DNA from: Mytilus trossulus
Lineage: Eukaryota; Mollusca; Bivalvia; Mytilida; Mytilidae
Assembly: GCF_036588685.1 (NCBI RefSeq)
Contig: NC_086382.1
Span: 65,828,929-65,892,928 of the forward strand
Reading direction: 5' to 3'
DNA: 64,000 nucleotides
How positions within the stretch are numbered: position 1 is the first letter of the stretch; every line of letters begins with the position of its first letter. The translations under genes and the position numbers were made by a program. Below are positions 35,211 through 46,115 of this stretch, piece after piece. The notes below the pieces were generated by a model. The model did not search any database and had not been told where the DNA came from. It saw only the letters and a program-made list of their open reading frames with translations.

Positions 35211-36405
35211 TTTTTAGCTCACCTGGCCCAAAGGGCCAAGTGAGCTTTTCCCATCACTTGGCGTCCGGCGTCCGGCGTCGTCGTCCGGCGTTAGCTTTTA
35301 CAAAAATCTTCTCCTCTGAAACTACTGGGCCAAATTGAACCAAACTTGCCCACAATCATCATTGGGGTATCTAGTTTGAAAAATGTGTGGGGTGACCCGG
35401 TCAACCAACCAAGATGGCCGCCACGGCTAAAATTAGAACATAGGGATAAAATGCAGTTTTGGCTTATAACTCAAAAACCAAAGCATTTAGAGGAAATCTG
35501 ACAGGAGGTAAAAATGTTTATCAGGTCCAGATCTATCTGACCTGAAATTTTCAGATGAATCGGTCAACCCGTTGTTGGGTTGCTGCCCCTGAATTGGTAA
35601 TTTTGAGGAAATTTTGCTGTTTTTGGTTATTATCTTGAATATCATTATAGATAGAGATAAACTGTAAACAGCCATAATTTCAGCAAAGTTAGATTTACAA
35701 ATAATAAGTCAACATGACCGAAATGGTAAGTTGAATCCTTTAGGAGTTATTGCCCTTTATAGCCAATTTTTAACCATTTTTCATAAATCTAAGTAATCTT
35801 TTACAAAAATCTTCTCCTTTGAAAGTACTGGGCCAAATTGAACCAAACTTGGCCACAATCATCTTTGAGGTATCTAGTTTAAAAAATGTGTGACGTGACC
35901 CTGACAACCAACCAAGATGGCCGCCACGGCTTAAAATAGAACATGGGGTAAAATGCAGTTTTTTGCTTATAACTCAAAAACAAAAGCATTTAGAGGAAAT
36001 CTGACAGGAGGTAAAAATGTTTATCAGGTCAAGATCTATCTGACTTGGAATTTTCAGATGAATCGGTCAACCCGTTGTTGGGTTGTACTCCTGAATTAGT
36101 AATTTTGAGGAAATTTTGCTGTTTTTGGTTATTATCTTGAATATTATTATAGATAGAGATAAACTGTAAACAGCATTAATGTTCAGCAAAGTAAGATTTA
36201 CAAATAAATCAACATGACCAAAATGGTCAGTTGACCCCTTTAGGAGTTATTGCCCTTTATAGTCAATGTTTAACCATTTTACATAAATCTAAGTAATCTT
36301 TTACAAAAATCTTCTCCTCTGAAACTACTGGGCCAAATTAATCCAAACTTTGCCACAGTCATCTTTGGGGTATCTAGTTTTACAAAAATGTGTCTGATGA
36401 CCTGG
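35211..36405 (+). mobile_element. Hairpin-ended element, copy 2, cut by Harbinger
   Basis: It opens TTTTTAGCTCACCTGGCCC with a CAAA variant in the loop, then a GGCGTCC tract and tandem units starting near 35297, 35799 and 36300. Each complete unit has CCAAGATGGCCGCCA. The third unit stops at GACCTGG (36405), exactly where the sequence becomes GGGCCCAGTTGTTCAAAA, the Harbinger end. The missing right half was not found in the window. Confidence 0.75.
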
Positions 36406-37789
36406 GCCCAGTTGTTCAAAAGTGTCGTTAAGCTAACGCAGTCGTTAAAGTGTCGTTAGAGTGTCGTTAAATTTAACAAATTCGTTAACTGTTGTTCAAA
36501 AAATTTAACGACAAAAATAATGATAACCAGTCGTTAACTTTAACAACTTCTGAGAGGTCGATTAAATATTTAAGTTCTGGTTAAATATGGCCGCCTTTAG
36601 ACAAGTACCTGTTCCACCTCACAGAAAAGAAAGGCATTTTCGCCTAAAAGATGACCCTTCTTTGAATTTGTCGAATGAGGAGTTACAAGAACGGTAGAGA
36701 GGGAATTAATTTCATTTCTAATCTAGTCAGTGATGATATTACAAGAGAAACCATGCTCTCACTGTACCACATATGGTTATGGTAACCCTGAGATTTCTAG
36801 CTAAAGGCAGTTCTTTGCAAGTAGTTGGAGACACAATAGACACAATAGGTAAGATTTCATTTATATATTTCTCATATATGATTTAAAATTAAGAAAACAT
36901 TAGTAAAATTGTGTTAATCAATTGCTATAATGATCTTTGACTGATGTTTGAATTATAATTTCAATTTGTTATTTTTCGGATATGTAAACAAACGCCGGTA
37001 AATACACATTTGATTTTTTGTTCTTTACAGTCTATGGAAGAAGCGTATCGATAAAAACTTTTCTTATATCAATGAGCGATATTGTCTAATATCAATTGTA
37101 AACATGCAGACATTTCATGCGGAAAATGTTGTTTTTGGCAACGAAAAATTAAGTAAATGCTAACTTTTAAATTTATTGTTCAAATATAAACAACAATTGA
37201 GTCTAAATATACATTCAGAAGTTAGCTAAACGCTAACGTTTATGTCCGTGTAAAATTTGAAGTGCTGTGTTTTTCTTATATACATAAATAAGCAATGCGA
37301 TACTTTTAAAATATCAATGCGATACTTTTAAAATATCATAGCGGTGTTTTTGTTATATCAATATTAGCACTTATTAGTATCAATATTTGACTGCTGTACC
37401 CATATTTTTACAATTTTACCCATTATGTCTGTTTTGTTTACGAAACGTTGTAAATATGACAGAATTTGATGAGACTGTCATACACGTGAGAGGTTAAGCG
37501 CTATAAAACCAGGTTCAATCCACCATTTTCAAAATGTAAAAATGCCAGTACCGATGTGGTTTAATAAACAATATCGTAATCAAATAGCTATCAAATTATT
37601 GTTCACATACTATATAACATTAATTTTTAGCAATTTTATAATGAACGCACCTAAATAATATATATCTGATATGCTCGCAATGCATGCATGTAAGACTTTC
37701 TTTATTGATAAAAATGAAACTAACTTGTGTTAAAGATGAATCATAATGTTCTCGTTCAGATTGATTCGACAAAATCTGACCTGTACTTT

Positions 37790-38010
37790 TGAATCTCCTT
37801 TTTTTTTATACAAATTAGACCGTTGGTTTTCCTGTTTTAATGGTTTAACACTAGTATTTTTTTTGTTCCTATATAGCGTGGTGCTTGCTGTGAGCCAAGG
37901 CTCCGTGTTTAAGGCCCTACTTTGATCTATAATGGTTTACTTGAAACAAATCATTATACTTTGTGTAAAGTTGTCTCATTCGAACTCATGCACCATCTTC
38001 TTATATCTAT
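37790..38010 (+). repeat. Long dispersed mussel family, forward copy
   Basis: 'agaccgttggttttcctgtt', 'gagccaaggctccgtgttta', 'tctataatggtttacttga' and 'gttgtctcatt' match the reverse of 29938-30140. Confidence 0.65.
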
Positions 38011-38454
38011 AAATCTTTAAAATATCCCTTTATAAATAACTGCTCTCTAGACCTCAAAAAACGTCATTTGGGTGCTGAATATTTTGTACAGTGCAATATA
38101 AACTAGTACACTTCTTTTAAAGCTTTAACGGTAACGACAGTTATGATGGTACAAGAACGATTACGTCAATAAAAATACCAAATAAACAGCACTGAAAGAT
38201 CAAAATTTATAATTCTAGTATGACGTCGATTTGTGAACAACACTGTGACAAAATTCTCGATAGATCTAAACTTAGCACAGACTCAGAGGTATACATAATA
38301 ATTGCTGTTATGTACAATATACTTTCCGCGTAAATATACATGCATTGGAACCTATTTGCAGACCCTTTGCCGATTTTATTGTTTTAAAAAGTGCAATTAA
38401 AAAAAAAATAACTATTATTCTTATTTGGATGCATAATAAAAAGAAGTAATGCAG

Positions 38455-38850
38455 ACTCGGACTTCTCTTGAACTGAATTTTAATGTGCGTATTGTTATGC
38501 GTTTACTTTTCTACATTGGTTAGAGGTATAGGGGGAGGGTTGAGATCTCACAAACATGTTTAACCCCGCCGCATTTTTGCGCCTGTCCCAAGTCAGGAGC
38601 CTCTGGCCTTTGTTAGTCTTGTATTATTTTAATTTTAGTTTCTTGTGTACAATTTGGAAATTAGTATGGCGTTCATTATCACTGAACTAGTATATATTTG
38701 TTTAGGGGCCAGCTGAAGGACGCCTCCGGGTGCGGGAATTTCTCGCTACATTGAAGACCTGTTGGTGACCTTCTGCTGTTGTTTTTTTAAATGGTCGGGT
38801 TGTTGTCTCTTTGACACATTCCCCATTTCCATTCTCAATTTTACTTGTAA
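38455..38850 (+). repeat. Dispersed mussel repeat, forward copy
   Basis: It runs 'gacttctcttgaactgaatt', 'ggagggttgagatctcacaa', 'tttaaccccgccgcattttt', 'gacgcctccgggtgcggga', 'cattgaagacctgttggtga', to 'gttgtctctttgacacattc'. It is the inverse partner of 31660-32060 and lacks coding frames. Confidence 0.75.
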
Positions 38851-38964
38851 GAGCTCGAAGAAATCAATAGGATAAAATTCGAATATCACGGCCCCATCCA
38901 TGTGTAAATTTCCAACAATCTATGGCTTTCCTGAATTATTTCTAAAATATAGAAAATACGTATA

Positions 38965-39030
38965 CACATTTGGATTCGAGCGTCACTGATGAGTCTTTTG
39001 TAGACGAACCGCGCGTTTGGCGTTTACATC
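38965..39030 (+). repeat. Fragment of the ACGCGCGTTTCGTC family
   Basis: 'gagcgtcactgatgagtctt' and 'ttgtagacgaaccgcgcgtt' are the inverse of the core at 18205-18245. Confidence 0.65.
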
Positions 39031-39214
39031 TTATCTATTTGTTTTCTAAACATTTTTTTTTAGCATTCATTGTAGAAATGAATTTATAACAAGCGATACG
39101 GATTGTTATTTTGCACTAAGAAATGTAAGCGAATTTATACGATCGGTTACTAGTCAAAAACTAAGGTCAAATCTCTGGTAACAATACAGCGGAATGTCCT
39201 CGCGGTTGTCGCGA

Positions 39215-39745
39215 TGTAAAAACATTAACGGTACCAATTTTCCTGCACCAGATGCGCATTTCGACAATACACGTCTCTTCAGCGATGCTCGTTGCCAACA
39301 TATTTGAAATCCAAAGCTTATATAAAAGATGAAGAGCTATAATCCAAAAGGTTGAAAAAGTATAGCCAAATCTGTGAAAGGAATCAGAGCTTTGCATGAG
39401 GGAGATACATTCCATAATTTCTAATAATTTCTAAAAATTTGCTACAGAAAATTTAAATAACACAAAAAATCCGTATTTACATGCCAGTACCAGTACCAAG
39501 GTACTGGCTACTAGGCTGGTGATACCCCCGGGAACTAACAGTCCACCAGCAAAGACATCGACCCAGTGGAAGTAATAACATTAACGGTCCCAATTTTCAT
39601 GCACTAGATGCGCATTTCGACAATACAGTGTCTTTGAAGTGATGCTCGTTGCCAAAATATTTGAAATCAAAAGCTTATATAAAAGAGGGAGAGCTATAAT
39701 CCAAGGTCCAAAATATAAAGCTAAATTTGTAAATAAGCGTCCATG
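39215..39745 (+). repeat. Dispersed repeat, one unit plus partial second unit in tandem
   Basis: 'aacattaacggtaccaattt' near 39220 recurs as 'aacattaacggtcccaattt' near 39579. Both are followed by 'agatgcgcatttcgacaata', 'gatgctcgttgcca' and 'aaagcttatataaaaga'. The spacing is about 360 bp. The inverted fragments at 31110-31500 and 35095-35210 belong here. The 82-codon minus frame over it is not a gene. Confidence 0.7.
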
Positions 39746-40024
39746 TTGATAATAAATACAGTTTCTGTTTCACAAGATTTTTGATTTTCGTTCGATCTGA
39801 AGTTGTTCAATTTATAGTCTGAGGCTACTCAGTTGGTATCTTCAAAGATCGGGACAACAGCATTTGTACATTTTAATTTGTTTGGAATATTTATTTTACT
39901 ATTTGAATATTCATTGCTGTATTGAATTGGATTGTTTGAATGAATGTTTTTTTTTTCTTTTAAGTAATGATTTTTTTCTTTATTTCGATATTACCCATGT
40001 GGATAGGCTATAGGAGTGTGACCT

Positions 40025-40165
40025 CAATGGCGGATTCAGCCGTTTCTAAAAGGGGGGTTTCATACCCAGGATAAAGGGTATCAACCATATATCCCCATTC
40101 AAAAGCATTGATCGGCCAAAAAAGGGGGTTTCAACCCCCGCCCCCTCCGGATCCGACACTGGACC
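40025..40165. repeat. Small GGCGGATTCAG/GGATCCG-ended MITE-like repeat
   Basis: 'caatggcggattcagccg' at the left and 'ctccggatccgacactgg' at the right are rough inverses. The interior 'catatatccccattcaaaag' is shared with a diverged copy at 41500-41645 ('catatgtccccattcaaata'). Confidence 0.6.
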
Positions 40166-41340
40166 TTTGTTAGAATCGAATAGGTCGGTAGACTATTTAC
40201 AACCGCATTCAAATTCCGCCATTGCATCATCACTTCAAATAGAATTTGTCGGTTAAAGCATGTGATTGCAAAACAATAGACTGAACAGGTTGTTAACACT
40301 TTCAAATATCAATAGGGTCAAGCAACATTTAAAAAAAATGATAAGATCTTTTAAGCGTTAATTTTGTTACAGAAACAAAATTTTAGTGGTATTGATCATC
40401 AAACATTAAGCCGGTCATGAAATAAGTTTGTGAATTATGTTTGCAGTTCTTTTGACATGCATTGTGACGTGTCATCGTATTAATTCTATATTAGAAAACT
40501 ATAGCAGTTATATTAGAAAAGTATCGCATTCATAAATTTTTGATATTAAAAAAATATCGCTATGATATAAGACAAACATCGCATTGATATTTTAAAATAT
40601 AGCAGTATTTTTTACTTATAGGCGATTTTGGCTTATCCAACAATTTTATTCATCTCGATTGCATTCCACATAATTTGCTACATGACATTAATTGAATTTG
40701 TACATCTAAAAATGATAAATCGTGCATTTATGTCTCATTTATTCAAAAATTCAATTTTCTCGTTTAAATACATCTTGCTTGGTATAACTTTAAAATAATT
40801 CATGGAAATTATACAGCAGACGTATGTCTTGTTAAATGTCAGCCTGTTTTAAGAAAAGAATCATTACTTTATACCGAGAAATCTTCGTTCATGAGGAGTC
40901 GTTCATTCATAAAAATGTAAACATTCGTCTGAGATTTCCCGCAATGCAACTCGTTGATATAAGACAATATCGCTCATTGATATAAGAAAAGTTTTTATCG
41001 TATCGCACCTTCCATAGACTGCTTAAACGATCTTCAAAATAATATGTTTTTGGTTTGTTTACAGGTTTGCACACGGGAACTGTCTCGCGTATTGTGTCTA
41101 ATGTGTTGACATCACTTTGAAACAAACGGGATCAATTCATCAAGTGGCCAAGGAATGTGGACGAAACAAGAGGAGACTTTTACCGTCTAAGTGGTTTCCC
41201 GAATGTGCTAGCTGTTTGTGATTTCGAAGGTAAAATATTTCTCATCTAATATGACATTGACCTTCGTAAATAATAAACTGGTATCAACTTTTCAGTGTGA
41301 CTGGGACCCCTATAGTCTGTTTCTCAGAAAAGAACATTTT

Positions 41341-41364
41341 ACTTTCACTTTCACTTTCACTTTC
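41341..41364 (+). repeat. (ACTTTC)n microsatellite
   Basis: Four tandem six-base units on the plus strand in Harbinger intron 2. Confidence 0.85.
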
Positions 41365-41499
41365 ATTCAGTTCATCTAGGATCATATAGGACATGATTAG
41401 GGTTTTAAATGGTTTACCTACTAAAGATAACTTAAAATATTGGTAAGTCAAATATTAAAAGAATATATTAGTTTTCTTTAATGAGAAAAAGATTATGTT

Positions 41500-41645
41500 C
41501 AGGGGCCAGCCATTTCCAAAAAGGGGGTTCCCAACATAAGATAAAGCCTGAAGGGGAGCTCCAACCATATGTCCCCATTCAAATACACTGATAATCTTAA
41601 AAAGGAAGGTTTCCCTATCCAGTATCCACCACTGCTGTTTCTGAT
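41500..41645. repeat. Second copy of the 40025 MITE-like repeat
   Basis: 'ggggccagccatttccaaaa', 'agggggttcccaaca' and 'catatgtccccattcaaata' align with 40025-40165. The right end 'cagtatccaccactg' is decayed. Confidence 0.55.
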
Positions 41646-41859
41646 ATATTCCTTAAATTTTCCCCTTTCAATCCAAAAGAAAGAAACATTAACATAGCCC
41701 TAGCTTTTGTACAATTTATAATTTGATATGTTGCTCTGATGACTGAATCAGCACATTTATGCATTATGCAACATGCATTACAACTTTTTTTTTCATATCA
41801 TGGTTCCTAGTTTGAAACAATATAGTTGAGTCAAAATTTGTGAGTCTATACATATAAAA

Positions 41860-42010
41860 AAGAAGATGTGGTAAGATTGCTAATGAGACATTTCTCCACA
41901 AGAGACCAAAGGACACAGAAAATAACAATTATAGGTTTCCATACTGCCTTCAACAATGAACAAAGCCCCTACAGCCTATCAACTATAAAAGGCCCAGGAA
42001 TGACAAGGTA
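41860..42010 (-). repeat. Long dispersed mussel family, reverse tail
   Basis: 'ttgctaatgagacatttctc', 'cacaagagaccaaagga', 'ccatactgccttcaacaatg' and 'ctataaaaggccca' are the inverse of 20960-21080. It abuts the MITE at 42036. Confidence 0.65.
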
Positions 42011-42035
42011 AAACAATTAGAAAATAGAAAGCTAA

Positions 42036-42291
42036 GGCAGCAACCATTTGATTTTCTGGGGGGGCTATGGTTTTTTTTCGCCTTTGGCGAAGAACAATCT
42101 ATTTGTTTAGCGACAAACCAAAAACAATTATTTTCTTTCCATTTTAGCATTACATATACATGTAGTGGCAGCTGAGGGTGAAACAAACAATTTTTTTTCT
42201 CAGGGTCCAAAACAAATTAACCTGGAAACAAACTTTTTTTTTTCCAAAAAAAAACCCATAACACCCCCCAGAAAATCAAATGGTTGCTGCC
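42036..42291. mobile_element. Tourist-like MITE, TAA target duplication
   Basis: The ends GGCAGCAACCATTTGATTTT and its exact inverse (ending 42291) are flanked by TAA on both sides ('gcTAA|GGCAGC' and 'GCTGCC|TAAtgg'). A 3-bp TAA duplication and 256-bp length fit a PIF/Harbinger-derived MITE. It sits in intron 2 of the Harbinger transposase. A diverged relative appears at 4250-5000. Confidence 0.8.
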
Positions 42292-42360
42292 TAATGGCCT
42301 ACAATGTAGCTTATTTATGCGTTAATATTGTGCAATAAATCTGTTTATGCTATTAAAACA

Positions 42361-42440
42361 TTTCTTTTTTCTAAAGATTATATATTCTTTTTTCTAAAGA
42401 TTATATGTATTCTTTTTTCTAAAGATTATATATAATCTTT
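42361..42440 (+). repeat. Short tandem repeat (CTAAAGATTATAT)
   Basis: Three copies of a unit of about 24-27 bp with the word 'ttttttctaaagattatat', just upstream of the exon 3 acceptor at 42452. Confidence 0.8.
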
Positions 42441-43374
42441 TACATTTTGCAGGTAAATTCACAAACATAAATGCAAACTGGCCAGGTAGCAGTCATGATT
42501 CCCACATATTCCGGACTTCAGAGGTGTGTATTTTATTACAATGTTCATGATGTTTGTCATCTTTTATTACACATGTAGTCATATTCTCCTTCAAGCACTC
42601 AAATCAATAATTCTATATATATGACGCCCGTCAAGCAAAAACCACCCTTATCGCATTTGACGTCGTTATCGGTAGTCAACGCTAGAATGTAACGTAGAAC
42701 AAACCGATAAATTGCACGTTGAAATTGAGATATTTTTTCTAAACATAGCGTTATCCATGTGAACTGAACAGTATATTCTTAAATTAATACATTTAAATAC
42801 TTCTACTAAAAAAAATGCCGTATTTACGATTTAAAATTTAATTTTGTGATGAATTTCTATTAAAACTTTTCAAATGCTTGTTTTGACACGCTGTATATTC
42901 TTACTGTCTTGAGAGGAATGATTTATAAACAATATAATAAAATCCCACACACTAGCAAGTCTCATTATGACATAGTACCACGATATGTGATGATTTACGT
43001 ATTAACCTTCTACAATATATAAATGATACCAATGTTGTGTGAAAAAAACCTCCAGTTTTTTTCCGCAGCTAGATTTCTTTTATACTTTTAAAACGGCAAG
43101 TCTTTGTATGAAGAACCCATGAAAATAATCTAATATTTGGCACAACATCATTATGCATGCCAACTGCGGAAAATCTTATATGGTTAATCACACGAGAGAG
43201 TTTGCTTACAAAAAAATTAAGTACGACAGAGAAGAAAGTCTGTCTGAAATTTTTCGTCTTTTATTTTGCCACGTTTTAATTCGCAATATTAACTACTGTA
43301 CATAAAACAATAAACCATTTGTTCAAATGAAAAACATTCTATGAGTATTTTATCAGAAAAAATATCAAACAAGA

Positions 43375-43670
43375 ATGTGTCCCAAGTACACGGATGCCCC
43401 ACTCGCACTAAAATTTTCAATGTTCAGTGGACCGTGAAAATGGGCTAAAAACTCTAATTTGGCATTAAAATTAAAAAGATTATATCAAAGGGAACATGAC
43501 TGTGTACTAAGTTTCAAGTTAATCGGACTTCAACTTCATAAAAAACTACCTTGGCCAAAAACTATAACCTGAACTGGGACGAACGAACGGTACGACGAAC
43601 AAACGAACGACGGACTTACAGACCAGAAAACATAATGATCCTCTACTATCGTAGGTGGGGCATACAAATT
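43375..43670 (-). repeat. Dispersed repeat (CCCACCTACGATAGTA family), reverse copy
   Basis: It contains 'gtacacggatgccccactcg', 'gacgaacgaacggtacgacg' and 'ctactatcgtaggtgggg'. It is the inverse partner of 7380-7660. The 83-codon frame over it is not a gene. Confidence 0.65.
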
Positions 43671-43739
43671 TGCAATGCGTTTAAAACTGTAAGAATGAGA
43701 CAAATATCAGTTCATAATTATATCACACACTTTAAAAAA

Positions 43740-46115
43740 CTAGAGGCTCTCAAGAGCCTGTATCGCTCACCTGATTCTACTTGGGTTTTTGAAATCATAT
43801 AAAAAAATATAAAATTTGGCTAAAAGTGACAACACAACCTCATTTATAAGAAAAGGAACATGTTTAATTTCATTCAAAAGTCCCCCACTGGCGGCCATCT
43901 TGGATGACGGATCGGCTACAAAGTAACAACACTTGGTCAGCACCTCATAAGGAACATTCATGCCATGTTTGGTTTTATTCCATTCAGTGGTTCTCTAAAA
44001 GAAGTCATTTGTATGCATTTCCCATAGGGTCCTATGTTAAACTAAGTTCCCTGCTGGCGGCCATCTTGGATGATGGATCAGCTACAAAGTAACAACACTT
44101 GGTCAGCACCTCATAAGGAACATTCATGCAATGTTTGGTTTTATTCCATTCAGTGGTTCTCTAAAAGAAGTCATTTGTATGCATTTCCTTATAGGGTCCT
44201 ATGTTAAACTAAGTCCCCCGCTGGCGGCAATCTTGGATAATGGATCGGCTACAAAGTAACAACACTTGGTCAGCACCACATTAGGAACATTCATGCCATG
44301 TTTGATTTCATTCCATTCAGTGGTTCTCTAAAAGAAGTCATTTGTATGCATTTCCCATAGGGTCCTATGTTAAACTAAGTCCCACGCTGGCGGCCATCTT
44401 GGATGATGGATCAGCTACAAAGTAACAACACTTGGTCAGCACCACATAAGGAACATTCATGCCATGTTTGGTTTCATTCCATTCAGTGGTTCACTAGAAG
44501 AAGTGATTTGTATGCATTTCCAATAGGGTCCTATGTTAAACTAAGTCCCCCGCTGGCTGCCTTCTTGGATAATGGATCAGCTACAAAGTAACAACACTTG
44601 GTCAGCACTCCATAAGGAACATTCATGCTATGTTTGGTTTCATTCCATTTAGTGGTTCTCTAGAAGAAGTCATTTGTATGCATTTCCCATAGGGTCCTAT
44701 GTTAAACTAAGTCCCCCGCTGGCGGCCATCTTGGATGATGGATCGGCTAAAAAGTAACAACACTTGGTCAGCATCCCATAAGGAACATTCATGCTATGTT
44801 TGGTTTTATTCCATTCAGTGGTTCTCTAAAAGAAGTCATTTGTATGCATTTCCCATAGGGTCCTATGTTAAACTAAGTCCCCGGCTGGCGGCTATCTTGG
44901 ATGATGGATCAGCAACAAAGTAACAACACTTGGTCAGCACCTCATAAGGAACATTCATGCCATGTTTGGTTTCATTCCATTCAGTGGTTCTCTAAAAGAA
45001 GTCATTTGTATGCATTTCCCATAGGGTCCTATGTTAAACTAAGTCCCCCGCTGGCGGCCATCTTGGATGATGGATCGGCTACAAAGTAACAACACTTGGT
45101 CAGCACCCCATAAGGAACATTCATGCTATGTTTGGTTTTATTCCATTCAGTGGTTCTCTAAAAGAAGTCATTTGTATGCATTTCCCATAGGGTCCTGTGT
45201 TAAACTAAGTCCCCTGCTGGCGGCCATCTTTGATGATGGATCGGCTACAAAGTAACAACACTTGGTCAGCACCACATAAGGAACATTCATGCCATGTTTG
45301 GTTTCATTCCATTCAGTGGTTCACTAAAAGAAGTCATTTGTATGCATTTCCAATAGGGTGCTATGTTAAACTAAGTCCCCGCTGGTGGCCATCTTGGATA
45401 ATGGATCGGCTACAAAGTAACAACACTTGGTCAGCACTCCATAAGGAATGAATATTCATGCTATGTTTGGTTTCATTCCATTTAGTGGTTCTCTAGAAGA
45501 AGTCATTTGTATGCATTTCCCATAGGGTCCTATGTTAAACTAAGTCCCCCGCTGGCGGCCATCTTGGATGATGGATCGGCTACAAAGTAACAACACTTGG
45601 TCAGCACCCCATTAGGATAATTCATGCTATGTTTGGTTTTATTCCATTCAGTGGTTCTCTAAAAGAAGTCATTTGTATGCATTTCCCATAGGGTCCTATG
45701 TTAAACTAAGTCCCCGGCTGGCGGCCATCTTGGATGATGGATCGGCAACAAAGTAACAACACTTGGTCAGCACCTCATAAGGAACATTCATGCCATGTTT
45801 GGTTTCATTCCATTCAATGGTTCTCTAAAAGAAGTCATTTGTATGCATTTCCCATAGTGTCCTATGTTAAACTAAGTCCCCCGCTGGCGGCCATCTTGGA
45901 TGATGGATCGGCTACAAAGTAACAACACTTGGTCAGCACCTCATAAGGAACATTCATGCCATGTTTAGTTCCATTCCATTCAGTGGTTCTCTAGAAGAAG
46001 TTCAAAATGTAAATTGTTAACGACGACGACGACGGACGACGACGGACGACGACGACGACGGACGCCAAGTGGTGAGAAAAGCTCACTTGGCCCTTCGGGC
46101 CAGGTGAGCTAAAAA
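43740..46115 (-). mobile_element. Hairpin-ended element, copy 3, with satellite core
   Basis: Reverse orientation. Its 3' end is CTAGAGGCTCTCAAGAGCCT at 43740 and its 5' end is the hairpin AGCTCACTTGGCCC/TTCGGGCCAGGTGAGCT at about 46080-46110, preceded by a (GACGAC)n tract. Between them lies a 166-bp satellite, unlike the 502-bp units of copies 1, 2 and 4, although both unit types share CCAAGATGG. Confidence 0.75.
43880..46000. repeat. 166-bp satellite array, about 13 units
   Basis: Units are marked by GGCGGCCATCTTGGATGATG near 43886, 44053, 44222, 44388, 44555, 44720, 44886, 45052, 45218, 45383, 45554, 45721 and 45887. Each also contains 'acaacacttggtcagcac' and 'gtcatttgtatgcatttcc'. Units differ by scattered single changes. 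The period is not a multiple of three, so the repeated 62-codon frames each end at the next unit and are not a protein. Confidence 0.9.

Larger units (their letters stand above)
37028..41021. mobile_element. Foldback element with CAGTC ends in Harbinger intron 1
   Basis: CAGTCTATGGAAG at 37028 matches in inverse CTTCCATAGACTG ending 41021. Beyond that, 'cgataaaaacttttcttat' and 'atatcaatgagcgatattgt' recur in inverse, as do TATCGCT/ATCGCATTGATA words at 37260-37350 and 40510-40610. The flanks CTTTA and CTTAA could be a 5-bp target duplication with one change. No transposase; the centre is filled with dispersed repeats (37790-40165). Confidence 0.7.

Noticed and set aside
43904-45922. Repeated 62-residue frames that look like a tandem protein family
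   Set aside because: The DNA period is 166 bp, not a multiple of three, so each frame stops at the next unit; the array is satellite DNA.
43880-46000. Regular direct repeats as a CRISPR array
   Set aside because: The units are repeated over their full length with no unique spacers, and the context is eukaryotic transposon DNA.
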